Source: Rhodococcoides corynebacterioides NBRC 14404 (GTDB lineage: Bacteria > Actinomycetota > Actinomycetes > Mycobacteriales > Mycobacteriaceae). From it: 64,000 bases of DNA. Both the position numbers and the translations under genes were made by a program. The notes below the pieces were generated by a model. It was not told the origin of the DNA. It saw only the letters and a list, made by a program, of their open reading frames with translations, and searched no databases. The stretch is taken from the NCBI RefSeq assembly GCF_001894765.1, contig NZ_BCWV01000004.1, forward strand, positions 615,805-679,804. Reading direction: 5' to 3'. Positions within the stretch are counted from its first letter, which is position 1. Every line of letters starts with the position of its first letter. Positions 1 through 9,099 of this stretch are shown in pieces.

Positions 1-1
1 C

Positions 2-181
2 ACCATGGGCAATCCGCGCACCGCCGCCATCGGTCTGTACGTACTGGCCGTGATCGTGCGCGTCCTGACGTGGTCGGGGACCTCAGCGGCCCAACGCAGC
101 GCTGACGTCGTCCTGCTTCTCCTGGCCGGCGCCGTCGTCGCGGCGATACTCTCCGTCGGGTACCGAAAGGGTGAATCGTGA
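2..181 (+). CDS. small two-helix membrane protein (possibly 5'-truncated by window edge)
   Basis: A frame open from the window edge ends at TGA 179-181. It has an ATG at position 5, so it may be a complete 58-residue protein or the C-terminus of a longer one. Two hydrophobic stretches (about residues 8-24 and 36-54) suggest two membrane helices, with a short basic tail ending in RKGES. The next gene starts with GTG inside this stop codon (GTGA overlap), so the two are probably translationally coupled. No function is recognised. Confidence 0.5.
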   Translation, partial: TMGNPRTAAIGLYVLAVIVRVLTWSGTSAAQRSADVVLLLLAGAVVAAILSVGYRKGES

Positions 182-1179
182 CCGAATGGGTGGAAGTCCT
201 GCGCGCACTCACCACACCGAACGACGCACCGCTGCACGGGACCATCCGAGAAGACCCCGGTTCCCAGCGTGACCCGGTCACGTTCAAGACCGCCGGGTAC
301 CGGTCGATGTTCGTCCGGGCTGTCGACGACTGCATCGTCTGGCTCCACGGTCCCGCAATGCGCGTGGAGTACGACGGTGACCCCGTGTTCATTACCGACG
401 GCACCACCGCCTGGGACTTCACCCCCGATCCGCAGCGCCCACTGGTGGGGCCGACGGATCGGGTGCACTACTTCGGTAAGAATCAGTTCCTGATCAAGCG
501 ACGCACGGCCGCGGAATGGGCCGGTGACGACTTCACCAGACCGACCGGGCCCATCACCGAGGAGACGTTCCTCGACCGTCGATGTTGGACAGTCGAACTG
601 GCCCCGCCCGAACGCAAGCCGCACCCGATGCGCATCTGGGTCGACATCGAGACGGGCCGAATACTCGGCTACCGGGTCGACGCGGTCGGCGTGGGCGCGC
701 ACTATGTCGACCTGACGGTCGGCCGGCCTATCGATTCCTCGATGTTCGCCTGGAGTGGTCTCACACAGACGCAACGAGAGCGCCAGGACGAACTCCGTCG
801 CCGCAGCGACGACGTGAAGAGACGTCAGGCGGAGTGGTTTGCGGACACCGTGACCGCCGAACCCCTCGTCGCGCCCGTCCCTGTCGACTTCACCCCCGCC
901 ACCGTGCCGGTTGCGGACAAAGCAACAGGCGCATTCGAGGGGCACAACGAGCACACCATGCTCGCCCGGAACCCACGGTCCCCCGACGGGAGCTGGGCAC
1001 CCAGATGGGGCCCGCTGCACTACGTGTGGTCCACACCCGACTGGGACTGGGCGGCCGCGATGAACGAGGTCGACATCGACGACGACACCGTGCACGCGTT
1101 GCAGAACATCCTCCACCCGGGCGTCCCCGTCGACCGCCAGCGACGCATCGATCCACCCCGCCGCGGCCGAGTCGATTGA
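178..1179 (+). CDS. uncharacterised protein, possibly LolA/RseB-like fold
   Basis: 333 residues from a GTG that overlaps the stop of the upstream membrane protein. The middle (about 45-190) alternates short beta-strand-like segments: a strand ending WLHGPAMRVEYDGD, then a TDGTTAWDF turn, and later a strand with MRIWVDIETGRILGYRVD. That rhythm is seen in lipoprotein-carrier and RseB-like folds, but this is only a shape impression. There is no signal peptide, so it is probably cytoplasmic. A basic, charged stretch (about 205-225) links to a Trp-rich C-terminal segment. The tail (about 315-333) is Arg/Pro-rich. It belongs to the accessory cluster of unrecognised proteins filling the first 17 kb. 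Confidence 0.6.
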   Translation: MTEWVEVLRALTTPNDAPLHGTIREDPGSQRDPVTFKTAGYRSMFVRAVDDCIVWLHGPAMRVEYDGDPVFITDGTTAWDFTPDPQRPLVGPTDRVHYFGKNQFLIKRRTAAEWAGDDFTRPTGPITEETFLDRRCWTVELAPPERKPHPMRIWVDIETGRILGYRVDAVGVGAHYVDLTVGRPIDSSMFAWSGLTQTQRERQDELRRRSDDVKRRQAEWFADTVTAEPLVAPVPVDFTPATVPVADKATGAFEGHNEHTMLARNPRSPDGSWAPRWGPLHYVWSTPDWDWAAAMNEVDIDDDTVHALQNILHPGVPVDRQRRIDPPRRGRVD

Positions 1180-1511
1180 TTCTCCCGATCAGCCCCAACG
1201 AGCTACCGTTCGCCTTGTCCGGGCCGAGGGACCTGCCCACCAGCGTTCCCAGAGGAACCTCGATCTCGCCGACGCCGCGAGTGCCCAGCCCACGACAAGG
1301 CGTGGCCGCATTGCCGGCACCACACGCAGCACCGACGGCCGCCACTGAGTCGTCCTCTGAGTTGAACGCTCCGGGCCATACGTGAGCACGCCGGTTTCGA
1401 CACGTCAGCATCGACGTGGGCAGCGGCGTTCGTCCTGGCCACCGTTGATTCTCGCGGCATTCTTCGCTGTCGCTAGGCGGCGGGCGAAGATGCTCCTGGC
1501 TTCGATCGACG
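1180..1511. other. intergenic, no gene seen
   Basis: About 330 bases between two genes whose 3' ends face each other. Frames crossing it are low-complexity Arg/Pro-rich readings and look like shadows. I see no strong hairpin, RNA gene or repeat here. Confidence 0.5.
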
Positions 1512-2288
1512 TCACTGGCTCGCGCTGCGGCGACGTCGCACGACGACACTCACCCGTCTTGCAGCGATGAACGCGGCGACGACTGCGCACCCGAAACACC
1601 CGTACACGAGCACCGTCAGATTCCAGCCGGGTTCGATCGAAACGAATTCTCTTGTGTAAACGCTGACGCCGCGGCAGGAGAACCCCAGCGGCCACCATGA
1701 CCGCTCGTCCTGAACCGGGTACGGTGCCATCTCCCAATTCGGACCTCGATAGCCGAAATGCCGAGGGAATGCCTCGCGGCAGCCGAGCTGGTTGTTCCAG
1801 CGGTAGCTACTCAGCGTTAGCGCGAGAGCGCCCACCACCGTCCCGATCCATGCTGCGGCAGTGCAGTTCGAGACGGTCGCGTCGCGCAGGCGGAACGAGG
1901 TGACCGACATGACGAGGAGTGCAACGAGGACGATCAACGGAACCACGATCACAGCGTGCCAGCAGTCGGCACCCGCCACGATGCCCGGGGCGCCAGCGGA
2001 GACGCCTGTCTGACACCGTTCTTTCGCTCGCAGCACCTCCACCACTGCTCGACCGGCGGTCTCCCACTGATCGGCGTGGCCTGTGGGCTCGGCTCGCAAT
2101 TGCGCCAGGGCGACGGCGACCGGCCCGGTGGTGATCCCCGTGCGAATCACCACCGCGTTCGGTGAGGTAGCGACCATCTCGTCATCGGACTGCGCCCACG
2201 ACGTATCGGCATCGGAAGCCGCCAGAAAGAACTGATGGTAATCAGCCTCGACTTCCGGGCTCAGGTATGCCACGGATTCGACGCCCAC
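1512..2288 (-). CDS. apparent chimera: soluble N-terminal domain joined to a three-helix membrane domain
   Basis: 258 residues in two unlike halves. Residues 1-85 are soluble and acidic, containing VVIRTGITTGPVAVAL and a WETAGRAVVEV segment. I associate this pattern with small actinobacterial proteins of unknown function from immunity-like clusters. After a short basic joint (about 86-93) come three membrane helices (about 111-132, 144-160, 223-244) with several cysteines in the outside loops. The second half resembles the membrane proteins at 2328-2867 and 10494-11033, but it lacks their first helix. The gene is last in a six-gene minus-strand operon, 39 bases after the membrane-protein gene. 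Either a natural fusion or recombination joining two gene remnants would explain it. Confidence 0.55.
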   Translation of the reverse strand: MGVESVAYLSPEVEADYHQFFLAASDADTSWAQSDDEMVATSPNAVVIRTGITTGPVAVALAQLRAEPTGHADQWETAGRAVVEVLRAKERCQTGVSAGAPGIVAGADCWHAVIVVPLIVLVALLVMSVTSFRLRDATVSNCTAAAWIGTVVGALALTLSSYRWNNQLGCREAFPRHFGYRGPNWEMAPYPVQDERSWWPLGFSCRGVSVYTREFVSIEPGWNLTVLVYGCFGCAVVAAFIAARRVSVVVRRRRSASQ

Positions 2289-2327
2289 AGCCGTCGTGGC
2301 ATTGACCGTCGCACGTCCGCATCAGGG

Positions 2328-2867
2328 TCAGCGTTCGTGTGTGACCCGCTGCCCGACGGCAATCCGCCCTCGGGCGACAGAAGCTGAACTGTCCCGCATG
2401 AGCACCCGTAGGGGCACCTGCTTCCCGACGCCGCGTTCGTCGTTCGACGGTCCGCTGTCGGAACGGCGCCGAGTTTGCATGGCAGCGAGAATCGAGCCCA
2501 GCGCTGCGACCGCAACCACACTGAACCCGATGCGGCCCAGCACGATCAGTGATCCGACGCCGAGGAGCACCAGTGCTGCCACGCTTCCCCAGCGCGCGGC
2601 CGGGCGCGGCCACAGCGCCGGCATCACACACAGCAACGCAGCGCCCACGACGACCGCTATCGCACCCCACCCGACGATGTCGAAAGTGGACATCATGCAG
2701 GTGGCGGTGGCGTCGATGATCTCGCACGAGCTCACCTGGTACTCGCGAATCGACCCGGCGACGACACCCACCGCGGCGACAATGGCCACGATCGAGGCCA
2801 GCACCAACCACGCCCACCGCGCCGGCGCCCCGTCAGGTGACCTCTCGCCGTGCATCACCGCTGTCAT
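2328..2867 (-). CDS. four-helix membrane protein, unknown function
   Basis: 179 residues. Hydrophobic segments at about 18-38, 63-84, 92-108 and 111-128 suggest four membrane helices. An extracytoplasmic loop between helices 1 and 2 contains two cysteines (SSCEIIDATATCMM), which could form a disulfide. The C-terminal 50 residues are basic and cytoplasmic. It starts 9 bases after the stop of the 2877-4001 gene, so it is in the same operon. A protein of the same length and layout, with a Cys-containing first loop, is encoded at 10494-11033. The two look like diverged members of one family. No function is recognised. Confidence 0.6.
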   Translation of the reverse strand: MTAVMHGERSPDGAPARWAWLVLASIVAIVAAVGVVAGSIREYQVSSCEIIDATATCMMSTFDIVGWGAIAVVVGAALLCVMPALWPRPAARWGSVAALVLLGVGSLIVLGRIGFSVVAVAALGSILAAMQTRRRSDSGPSNDERGVGKQVPLRVLMRDSSASVARGRIAVGQRVTHER

Positions 2868-2876
2868 CGCCTCAGC

Positions 2877-4001
2877 CTAAGCCGGTGGCTGGTCGTCCTC
2901 GACCCAGTCGAGCCGCTCCCCGTCGGACTCACTCACCCACAGGCGGACATCGTCGGCGACGATCCTCGCCGCGTCGGTGAACCAGTATGTCTCGTCCGGC
3001 GCCCATCCGGCGATGACGCTCGCACAGTCGTCGTCGACCGGAATAGCCGTCGTCGCAGCGGAGAGGTATCCCGTCGTGGTGAGGTGGACACCGTCGTACA
3101 CCTCGGCCACCCGTAGCCAGTCCGGGATGACCCACCGGCCCGACCGACCGGTGGTGCGGTACCACTCGTGCCGCTTCTGCGCCGTCACCTCGAGGGGGAA
3201 TCGCCGGCACAACTGCGCCCACGCCTGTGGGCCGTCGACCTCGAACACCCGAGCACCCTCCGCGACGGTGACGCGCCGCGACACGGCTCGCGCCGGGTCC
3301 GAGCCGTCCTCGACGAACCACAACCCCGCAGGCGTCCCATCGGCCAACAGGCGAGACGAACACAGCGTCGGCGGGTTGGACCACCACTCACCCCCGACGC
3401 TGGCTGTGGGATCTAAGGGCCGTTCCCGCGCCGCGCGCTCCTCCTCCACTGCGGTACGAATGGACCACTCGGACAACACCTCTGCCGCCGGCCGCCCCAC
3501 CGCGGAATCGTCGAGAAGGCCCGCGTCACCGAAGCTCCGCCCCACCGCCCACTGCTCCGTGAGCACCGCATCGGACGACCACCACTCGGTCCACGGCGAC
3601 TGCGCGACGTGCTCGGCGACCCGCCGCAGCGCTCCCCGCACGGCTTCGGTCGCGGCGAGAACGTCCGCACCATCCGGTTCCTGCCAGTACTGCGCAAAGT
3701 CCATCGACAACTCCATCGTCTGCCGCACCGCTTTCGCGGTGACCTCCGGCAGCACCACGCGGGAGAGTCGGTCCGCGACCTCCTCGGCGGTCACCACCGT
3801 CCGCCGCGCCTCCTCCGCACCGGGACCGAACATCACCACCCCGGAGCCCCGATCGACGTCGAGGCGATACGCCGCCAGGAACACCGCCGTGTGAAACGAG
3901 TTCTGCGACTGCATCCCCGACAGCCGGTCCGCAGTGAGCGCGTATTCCAGCAAGAGCCGCCGACCACGCGGACCCGCCAACAACGTCTCGACCACACTCA
4001 T
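2877..4001 (-). CDS. conserved actinobacterial protein of unknown function
   Basis: 374 residues, soluble, no signal peptide. The N-terminal part (1-180) is mostly helical and charged. The C-terminal part (about 205-365) is richer in strands and Trp. It carries a stretch with EWWSNPP, GPQAWAQLCRRFPLEVTAQK, RHEWYRTTGRSGRWVIPDW and APDETYWF that I recognise as a recurrent actinobacterial family without an assigned function. It sits in the middle of the six-gene minus-strand operon, 49 bases after the 4051-5550 gene and 9 bases before the membrane-protein gene. Residence in a cluster with a SUKH-like protein makes an immunity-type role possible, but nothing in this sequence proves it. Confidence 0.6.
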   Translation of the reverse strand: MSVVETLLAGPRGRRLLLEYALTADRLSGMQSQNSFHTAVFLAAYRLDVDRGSGVVMFGPGAEEARRTVVTAEEVADRLSRVVLPEVTAKAVRQTMELSMDFAQYWQEPDGADVLAATEAVRGALRRVAEHVAQSPWTEWWSSDAVLTEQWAVGRSFGDAGLLDDSAVGRPAAEVLSEWSIRTAVEEERAARERPLDPTASVGGEWWSNPPTLCSSRLLADGTPAGLWFVEDGSDPARAVSRRVTVAEGARVFEVDGPQAWAQLCRRFPLEVTAQKRHEWYRTTGRSGRWVIPDWLRVAEVYDGVHLTTTGYLSAATTAIPVDDDCASVIAGWAPDETYWFTDAARIVADDVRLWVSESDGERLDWVEDDQPPA

Positions 4002-4050
4002 CGGTTCACCTTCTCAGACAGGTGGCGACGGCGACCCACCTATGACCGGG

Positions 4051-5550
4051 TCACTGGAGTCGCGCGGCGATGCTCGCCACGTCGATCACCTCGGGTTCGG
4101 CCATCACGGGGCTGTCCGTGCGGAACCGGCGGACCGCACGGTCGATGACGAACACCTCCCCGTCGGCGCCGGCCGCGACCCTCGGCGCGTGCGTCGAGAC
4201 CGGCACACTCGTCACCGGCTCGAGGCCGGCCGGATCGTGCACGGTCAGCACCCATGACGGCCGCGTCGGATTCATGACCACAGGTCCCGGCAGAGGCCAC
4301 GATTCGCCCGTCGTATTGCCCTGTAGCTGTCGACCCACGGTCCACGACACACCACCCGAGATACACCCTCCGAGTTGGCGCTTCGGGAATTCGCGCTCCT
4401 CGTGCACACTCAGATCCGGCTGCACCACTCCGACATCGGCACCACGGACCACGCGCAGTGGATCGCCCAACAGGAAGGGGTTGCCGTGTCCGCGCGGCAG
4501 CAACGGCACCGCGGGTCCGACCGTGCACTCCCCCGACGCCGACACCCGCACCACCCGCAGGGCCGACTCATCAGAACGAAGTACTACCGCGTAGGCGCCA
4601 TCGCCCATCGGCGCCATCGAACTGACGTGGCCGGCGATGGCGGGAAGATCGACCGGTTCGCGGCCGGGCATGTACTGCCGCCACACCGCTGTGCCCGTGC
4701 ATGCCACCAGACTCCCACCGGCCACGGCGCCGGCGACCACCGGCCGATCGTCCACCCGCACCGGATCCGCACCCTCGGTCACCCAGAACGTGCCGTCCTG
4801 GCCGGTGACCCAGCATCCCGACGGGGTCGCGTACACCCTCCGCTGTGTTCCGATCGCCCCCGGCAGCATCACGCGAGTCGCGCGGTCGTCTGCGTCGACG
4901 CGCAGCACCACCGGCAACGCGGAATCCACCAACCACACCACACCACCCGCGGCACTCACATCGCCGGGCACCAGCGCCGGCCGAACCGGCAGCGCCGGAA
5001 CATCGTCCAGATCCAGATCGACCACGACACTGGTCTCCACGTCCGCGGTGTCGCCGTCCTGCAGTTCCTCCCCCGGCCCGAAAAACCGCGGCGCCGCGTC
5101 CACCTCCCGGAGCCGATGGAAACCGGGCACGGGATACCAACCCCCGGCGCCCCGGCGCTCGTACCGTTCGGACACCATCCGCACCCGCGTCACCCGGCCG
5201 CGGAACCGCCCCTTCGTGTCGTAGCCGAACGTCCCCCAGAACACCCCGGTGAGGTCGACCTGCCCGGTCCGCGGAACAGCACCCCGCCACGACGCCGTCC
5301 ACCCGTCCCCACGCAGCAGCCCCGACCACTCCCACCGCCGCGGCGTTCCCTCGCCGGTGTACTGCCAGATCGGGGGCCGCTCCGACGGCACCAATTCCGC
5401 GCGCACACGGACCGCATGGGGGGCGTCGGCGGCGGTCTCGACGAACCGCAACGGCCCAGCCAGCACCTCGCCGCGGCGCGGCACCGCGATCTCCCCGTCG
5501 CCGATCACCGACGACTCGATCCGGATGACGATAGTGCGAGAACCGGTCAC
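4051..5550 (-). CDS. two-domain protein with propeller-like C-terminus, paralogue 1
   Basis: 499 residues, soluble. The N-terminal domain (about 1-190) has the signature LLRGDGWTASWRGAVPRTGQ, then VFWGTFGYDT and GRVTRVRMVSERY. The C-terminal domain (about 200-490) has repeating short units of the GVVWLVDS...VLRVD...GCWVTG type, as in beta-propellers. It starts at a GTG overlapping the stop of the 5547-6908 gene (GTGA), so the pair is translationally coupled. The upstream gene has the same two-domain layout, and 9100-9720 carries only the first domain, making three paralogues within 6 kb. Function is unknown. The propeller-like region could bind a protein partner. Confidence 0.6.
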   Translation of the reverse strand: MTGSRTIVIRIESSVIGDGEIAVPRRGEVLAGPLRFVETAADAPHAVRVRAELVPSERPPIWQYTGEGTPRRWEWSGLLRGDGWTASWRGAVPRTGQVDLTGVFWGTFGYDTKGRFRGRVTRVRMVSERYERRGAGGWYPVPGFHRLREVDAAPRFFGPGEELQDGDTADVETSVVVDLDLDDVPALPVRPALVPGDVSAAGGVVWLVDSALPVVLRVDADDRATRVMLPGAIGTQRRVYATPSGCWVTGQDGTFWVTEGADPVRVDDRPVVAGAVAGGSLVACTGTAVWRQYMPGREPVDLPAIAGHVSSMAPMGDGAYAVVLRSDESALRVVRVSASGECTVGPAVPLLPRGHGNPFLLGDPLRVVRGADVGVVQPDLSVHEEREFPKRQLGGCISGGVSWTVGRQLQGNTTGESWPLPGPVVMNPTRPSWVLTVHDPAGLEPVTSVPVSTHAPRVAAGADGEVFVIDRAVRRFRTDSPVMAEPEVIDVASIAARLQ

Positions 5551-6908
5551 GACCGCTCACCGCTCACGGACTCGGTGTTCCCACCGGCGGGACTGTCGGG
5601 TTCCGGATCGTCATCGGTGTCAGGGGCTTCGGCGAACCAGGCACCGACGGTGATATCGGCCAACAGGGCCGCAGTCGCCCGGTCGTCCTCGGGCCGCGGC
5701 TGCACCCACACCGCCGTCCCGACCGCCGCATCACCGACGTCGACGGCGGTCGTCTCGTTGCCCGTGCGGCGCAGGACCCCGCGGCGCCCCGACATCCACT
5801 GGACACCGTCGGCGTCGGTCACCACGTCCGGCCGCCGACCACGTCGCCGCACCTCGAACACGGTCTGCCGATCGGTCACCTCCCGCAACGACTGCGTCGC
5901 GGGGTCGCACACCCACAACGCCACCGCATCGGCCGGCCAACGAATCAATCCGTGCCGTCGATCAGCCATTAGTCGATCCGACGTCGACCCGAACACGTAC
6001 ACGTGCCCGTCGACGAGGACACTCGGCTGACCGCCGCCGGCGCACACACGCTCGACGGTGACCGTATCGGCACCGTCGACGACGACGCGATGCACGTCGT
6101 GCATTCCGACGATCCAGCATCCGTCGTCAGCAGCGTGTACGCGGCGGGTGAAGTCGCCGCTCGGCTCCTCGATCGGCAACGGCAGCAGGAACTCTCGCAC
6201 CGCCGGCGGATCCTGACGCGGGTCGATGCGCAGCACGGTCGGGTCCGATCGGTGCATCACCCACACCACCCCGGCACCGGCATCGACCGCCCCCGGGTCG
6301 AACGGAGTCCGATCTGTCGGAGGGTCGCCCAACTCGAGGTCGACGAGCACGCCGGTCACCCCGCGGTGGGGCAGGCCGTCGTTCGGGAAGGAGAACGGCT
6401 CGAACTCGACGGGAACCTCGTCCACCTCGGTCATCGACTCGGTACCACCGACTTCTCGCCGTCCACCACCCTCGAGCGGGTCCAGGCGGAGCTGCACCGA
6501 CTGCAGGGACGACACCCGGCCGCTCACCGCGACCGGGCCGCCGGGGTCGTTACCCAGAGTCGCCACGAAGTATCCCTCGACCGCCACCCGACCGGAACGC
6601 GGCGCATCCGACCACCACCCGGCGCTCCACCCCTCGCCGTAGAGCAGATGCCACCAACGTCGCCTGCCGTCGCGGCTCTCGCGTGGCGCCATCCCGTACG
6701 CAGGTACCGCGAACGCAGTCACCCGACGGTTCAGTAGCGACGACGTTCCGGTGATCAGCTCGGCGAAGACCTCGACGTCATCACCGACGGACGCCCGAGG
6801 AAAGGACCCGTCTCCGATCACCCACCACGACACGAGAACGCGGAATGGTGGGAGTGGTGGCGAAGATGTTGCCGCTGACAAGGATTCGGACGGTACGGAG
6901 TCGTACAT
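5547..6908 (-). CDS. two-domain protein with propeller-like C-terminus, paralogue 2
   Basis: 453 residues from ATG 6908. The frame stays open to 7046, but that upstream part is low-complexity and probably not translated. The N-terminal domain contains HLLYGEGWSAGWWSDAPRSG, GYFVATLGNDP and SGRVSSLQSVQLRLD, matching the GDGW / GRVTRVR blocks of the downstream gene. The C-terminal part has GVVWVMHRSDPTVLRID and DDGCWIVGMHDVHRV, the same repeat style as its neighbour. It heads the six-gene minus-strand operon, and its stop overlaps the next start. The acidic tail has no counterpart in paralogue 1. The duplicated pair probably arose by tandem duplication, though identity now looks low. Confidence 0.6.
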   Translation of the reverse strand: MYDSVPSESLSAATSSPPLPPFRVLVSWWVIGDGSFPRASVGDDVEVFAELITGTSSLLNRRVTAFAVPAYGMAPRESRDGRRRWWHLLYGEGWSAGWWSDAPRSGRVAVEGYFVATLGNDPGGPVAVSGRVSSLQSVQLRLDPLEGGGRREVGGTESMTEVDEVPVEFEPFSFPNDGLPHRGVTGVLVDLELGDPPTDRTPFDPGAVDAGAGVVWVMHRSDPTVLRIDPRQDPPAVREFLLPLPIEEPSGDFTRRVHAADDGCWIVGMHDVHRVVVDGADTVTVERVCAGGGQPSVLVDGHVYVFGSTSDRLMADRRHGLIRWPADAVALWVCDPATQSLREVTDRQTVFEVRRRGRRPDVVTDADGVQWMSGRRGVLRRTGNETTAVDVGDAAVGTAVWVQPRPEDDRATAALLADITVGAWFAEAPDTDDDPEPDSPAGGNTESVSGERS

Positions 6909-7104
6909 GTCGAAGCCCCGAGTAGTAGGAGGAACGCCGCACGACGGCGGCGGACTCGGGGTCACCTCCGACGAGGGTATCCCACCGGTACCGGCAACGA
7001 CCAGAGATGAACCTCGTGCGAGCGGGACGTGGCCATATCGGATCATCGCTAACGCCGCCGTGCACGATCTTGGGCCGGCGTTCTCTTACTGCTTGACTAC
7101 GGGA

Positions 7105-7671
7105 ATGGTCCTGCAACTAGTGAAAGACCCCGCACCAGCCGCGTGGCTCACCCATTCTGGAATTGCGTGGGACGTGCTCGCGACGCTTGGGCCCCACACT
7201 CTGTTCCCCGCGCACGCCCGCCTGCGCTACATCCCCGACGACGGCGACGCCGCGAGACCGACGATTCCGCCACGTCCCCTCGGCGAGCAGGGCGACGGCC
7301 CCGTCGTCGCCGAGCTCTGCGACATACTGGCCGCGGACACCACCACGCCGCAATTCTGCTACTTCTGCCTGTGGGAGGGGTGGCCGGGAATCGATGAGAC
7401 CATCACGCCGGGTCCACCCGTCGTAGCCATCCCCAATCGCACCTACCATCTGTTCTCCGGCCCGCTCAGCGACGTCGGACAGTGGTGCGCCCAGCCCACT
7501 CCCGACATGCCGCCGGCAGCGTTCATCTGGCCGGCCGACCGTGCCTGGTGTGTGGCATCGGACGTCGACCCGACGTGGGCCTACATCAGCGGATCCGAAG
7601 CGACGATCCCCCGGCTCGTCGCCCAGACCCGACTCGACATCGTCGCGGCCGACCCACCACGAACGCGTTGA
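7105..7671 (+). CDS. conserved actinobacterial protein of unknown function
   Basis: 188 residues from ATG 7105. The frame is open to 6751, but that region lies over the start of the opposite-strand gene and is not protein-like. Conserved-looking blocks are AWLTHSGIAWDVLATLGP, ARLRYIPDDGD, CYFCLWEGWPGI, NRTYHLFSGPLSDV, FIWPADRAWCVASDVDPTW and LVAQTRLDIVAADP. I have met this order of blocks in a common actinobacterial family with no assigned role, often in clusters of similarly sized orphan proteins. It is soluble, without a signal peptide. The next gene converges on it from 24 bases away. Confidence 0.65.
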   Translation: MVLQLVKDPAPAAWLTHSGIAWDVLATLGPHTLFPAHARLRYIPDDGDAARPTIPPRPLGEQGDGPVVAELCDILAADTTTPQFCYFCLWEGWPGIDETITPGPPVVAIPNRTYHLFSGPLSDVGQWCAQPTPDMPPAAFIWPADRAWCVASDVDPTWAYISGSEATIPRLVAQTRLDIVAADPPRTR

Positions 7672-7694
7672 ATCAAGCGCGAGCGGGGCTTCAC

Positions 7695-8171
7695 CTACTG
7701 ACCGACCGTTGCCAGGGTCCCGATCGACACGTCGAGTCCAGACCGATCGCTCCACGTGGCGACACCACTCAGTGATCGCGGTGTGAGAAACCCGCCGCCG
7801 TCGGCGTGGGGCCAAGCGACGCCACACTCCGCCAGCGCCGTGGACACCAGGTCCGCCATCGAAAGCAAGATCGTTTCCTCATCGGCGTGCACTTGCGCGC
7901 CGGACCCGCTACCGAAGAAACCCGCTCGACCCATCGCCTCCGACGTGACCGCACTGTTGAGCCAAGCGAACCCACCGTCGGGGTCGTACTGCACCACCCA
8001 CTCGACGTGAGTGACGCGGCCTGCGTACTGACGCACGTGCAGATCGGCGCCCAGCCGCCCGAGCGCACGGACCCACGCGGTAGGCATCTCCGAGGCAAAA
8101 ATCCCGATCCCGCCGGACGATGTCCACGCCGCGCGCAGACGCGGCTCCAGGTTCGGAAAGAAGACGTTCAC
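7695..8171 (-). CDS. small uncharacterised soluble protein
   Basis: 158 residues from GTG 8171, which gives MNVFFPNLEPRLR as the first residues. The longer open frame to 8354 adds only a basic low-complexity leader. The protein is a mixed alpha/beta type with blocks GGIGIFASEMPTAWVRALGRLG, THVEWVVQYDPDGGFAWL and ETILLSMADLVSTALAECGVAW. It faces the 7105-7671 gene tail to tail. I do not recognise a family with an assigned function. Its size and location fit the immunity-like cluster. Confidence 0.5.
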   Translation of the reverse strand: MNVFFPNLEPRLRAAWTSSGGIGIFASEMPTAWVRALGRLGADLHVRQYAGRVTHVEWVVQYDPDGGFAWLNSAVTSEAMGRAGFFGSGSGAQVHADEETILLSMADLVSTALAECGVAWPHADGGGFLTPRSLSGVATWSDRSGLDVSIGTLATVGQ

Positions 8172-8368
8172 GCCTCCAGTTTGCTCACTGGCGGACGGGC
8201 TGTCTCGACCGCCTCGTTCACCGCGCCAAATCGATTCTTGCGCTGCGCTTTCGATGTCTGCGTCAGCGAATTCATTGGACTTCGTCTCGTTCTGCGGTTC
8301 ACTGTGGGCCAGGTAACCTGCGCCACGGCGGCGTCGTCCGCTGTTTCCCCTCACGCGCAGGCTGACGT

Positions 8369-9018
8369 ATGTGGTTGCAAGACGTGGAACGCAACGTCCT
8401 CGGCTGGTATCTGATGCGCCCGGAGATCACGATGGCCGACGCCGACGGCATGCGCCGAACAATGCCGACGCACCTCGACTACTTCGACGACTTCCTCTTC
8501 CCCGCAACAGCCATGGCGATCGGTGAAGGCGACGGGTACACCCTTGCGCGTGCGTGCCTGGACTACAGGTCGGTCGTGAAAGCCGAACTCGACAGCACAC
8601 CGCCCCTCGTCCCGCCCGCTGTTGCTGCGGTCGTCTCGTACATCGTCGGGAGGTTCGAGAACCGTGTGCCCGGCGATCAGCGGGTTCGCCACCGCGGCAG
8701 TATCACTCGCACACAACTCGACCTCGCCGAGGAGATGTGGATGTCCTCGGTGACGGCTCTCATGCCGCAGGCGCGCGTGTACACAGCAAGATGCTCTCCG
8801 CTTGCATCGCCGACGGGTTCGTTCACGCCGTGGTGGGAGCCCACATCTCGTGCGATACCCCTGCAGCACCTGCACTCCGGCCCGGGTCCGGCCACGCCAT
8901 CACCGTCCTCGACGACATCGACGCCGCTGTCCGCACCTGGGAGTCGTCGCCGATCGACCGGCCCGGCACCGAACGCACCATCCTCGCTGCAACACACACC
9001 GTCGGTTGGACTCGCTGA
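8369..9018 (+). pseudogene. uncharacterised gene broken by a one-base frameshift
   Basis: The frame starting ATG 8369 reads as ordinary protein (MWLQDVERNVLGWYLMRPEI...) up to VTALMPQARVYTA near 8786, then turns into Ser/Pro/Arg low complexity. The frame one base earlier reads protein-like from there (KMLSACIADGF...) to a stop at 9018, ending AATHTVGWTR. Adding one base near 8786-8790 would join them into about 217 residues reading VYTAKMLSACIADGF. So one base appears to be missing, through mutation or a sequencing error. The family is not recognised. A run-through frame to 9103 is not credible. Confidence 0.55.
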
Positions 9019-9099
9019 GGCTTACAGCATGTCCGCAGCGCAGCACCGGGCTCGGAAAATTCCGCGCGGGCCGGACGCCGATTGCCTCAAAATAGGGTT

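Noticed and set aside
6751..7104. N-terminal extension of the 7105 gene
   Set aside because: It overlaps the start of the opposite-strand paralogue gene, is low-complexity, and the protein family pattern begins at about 7105.
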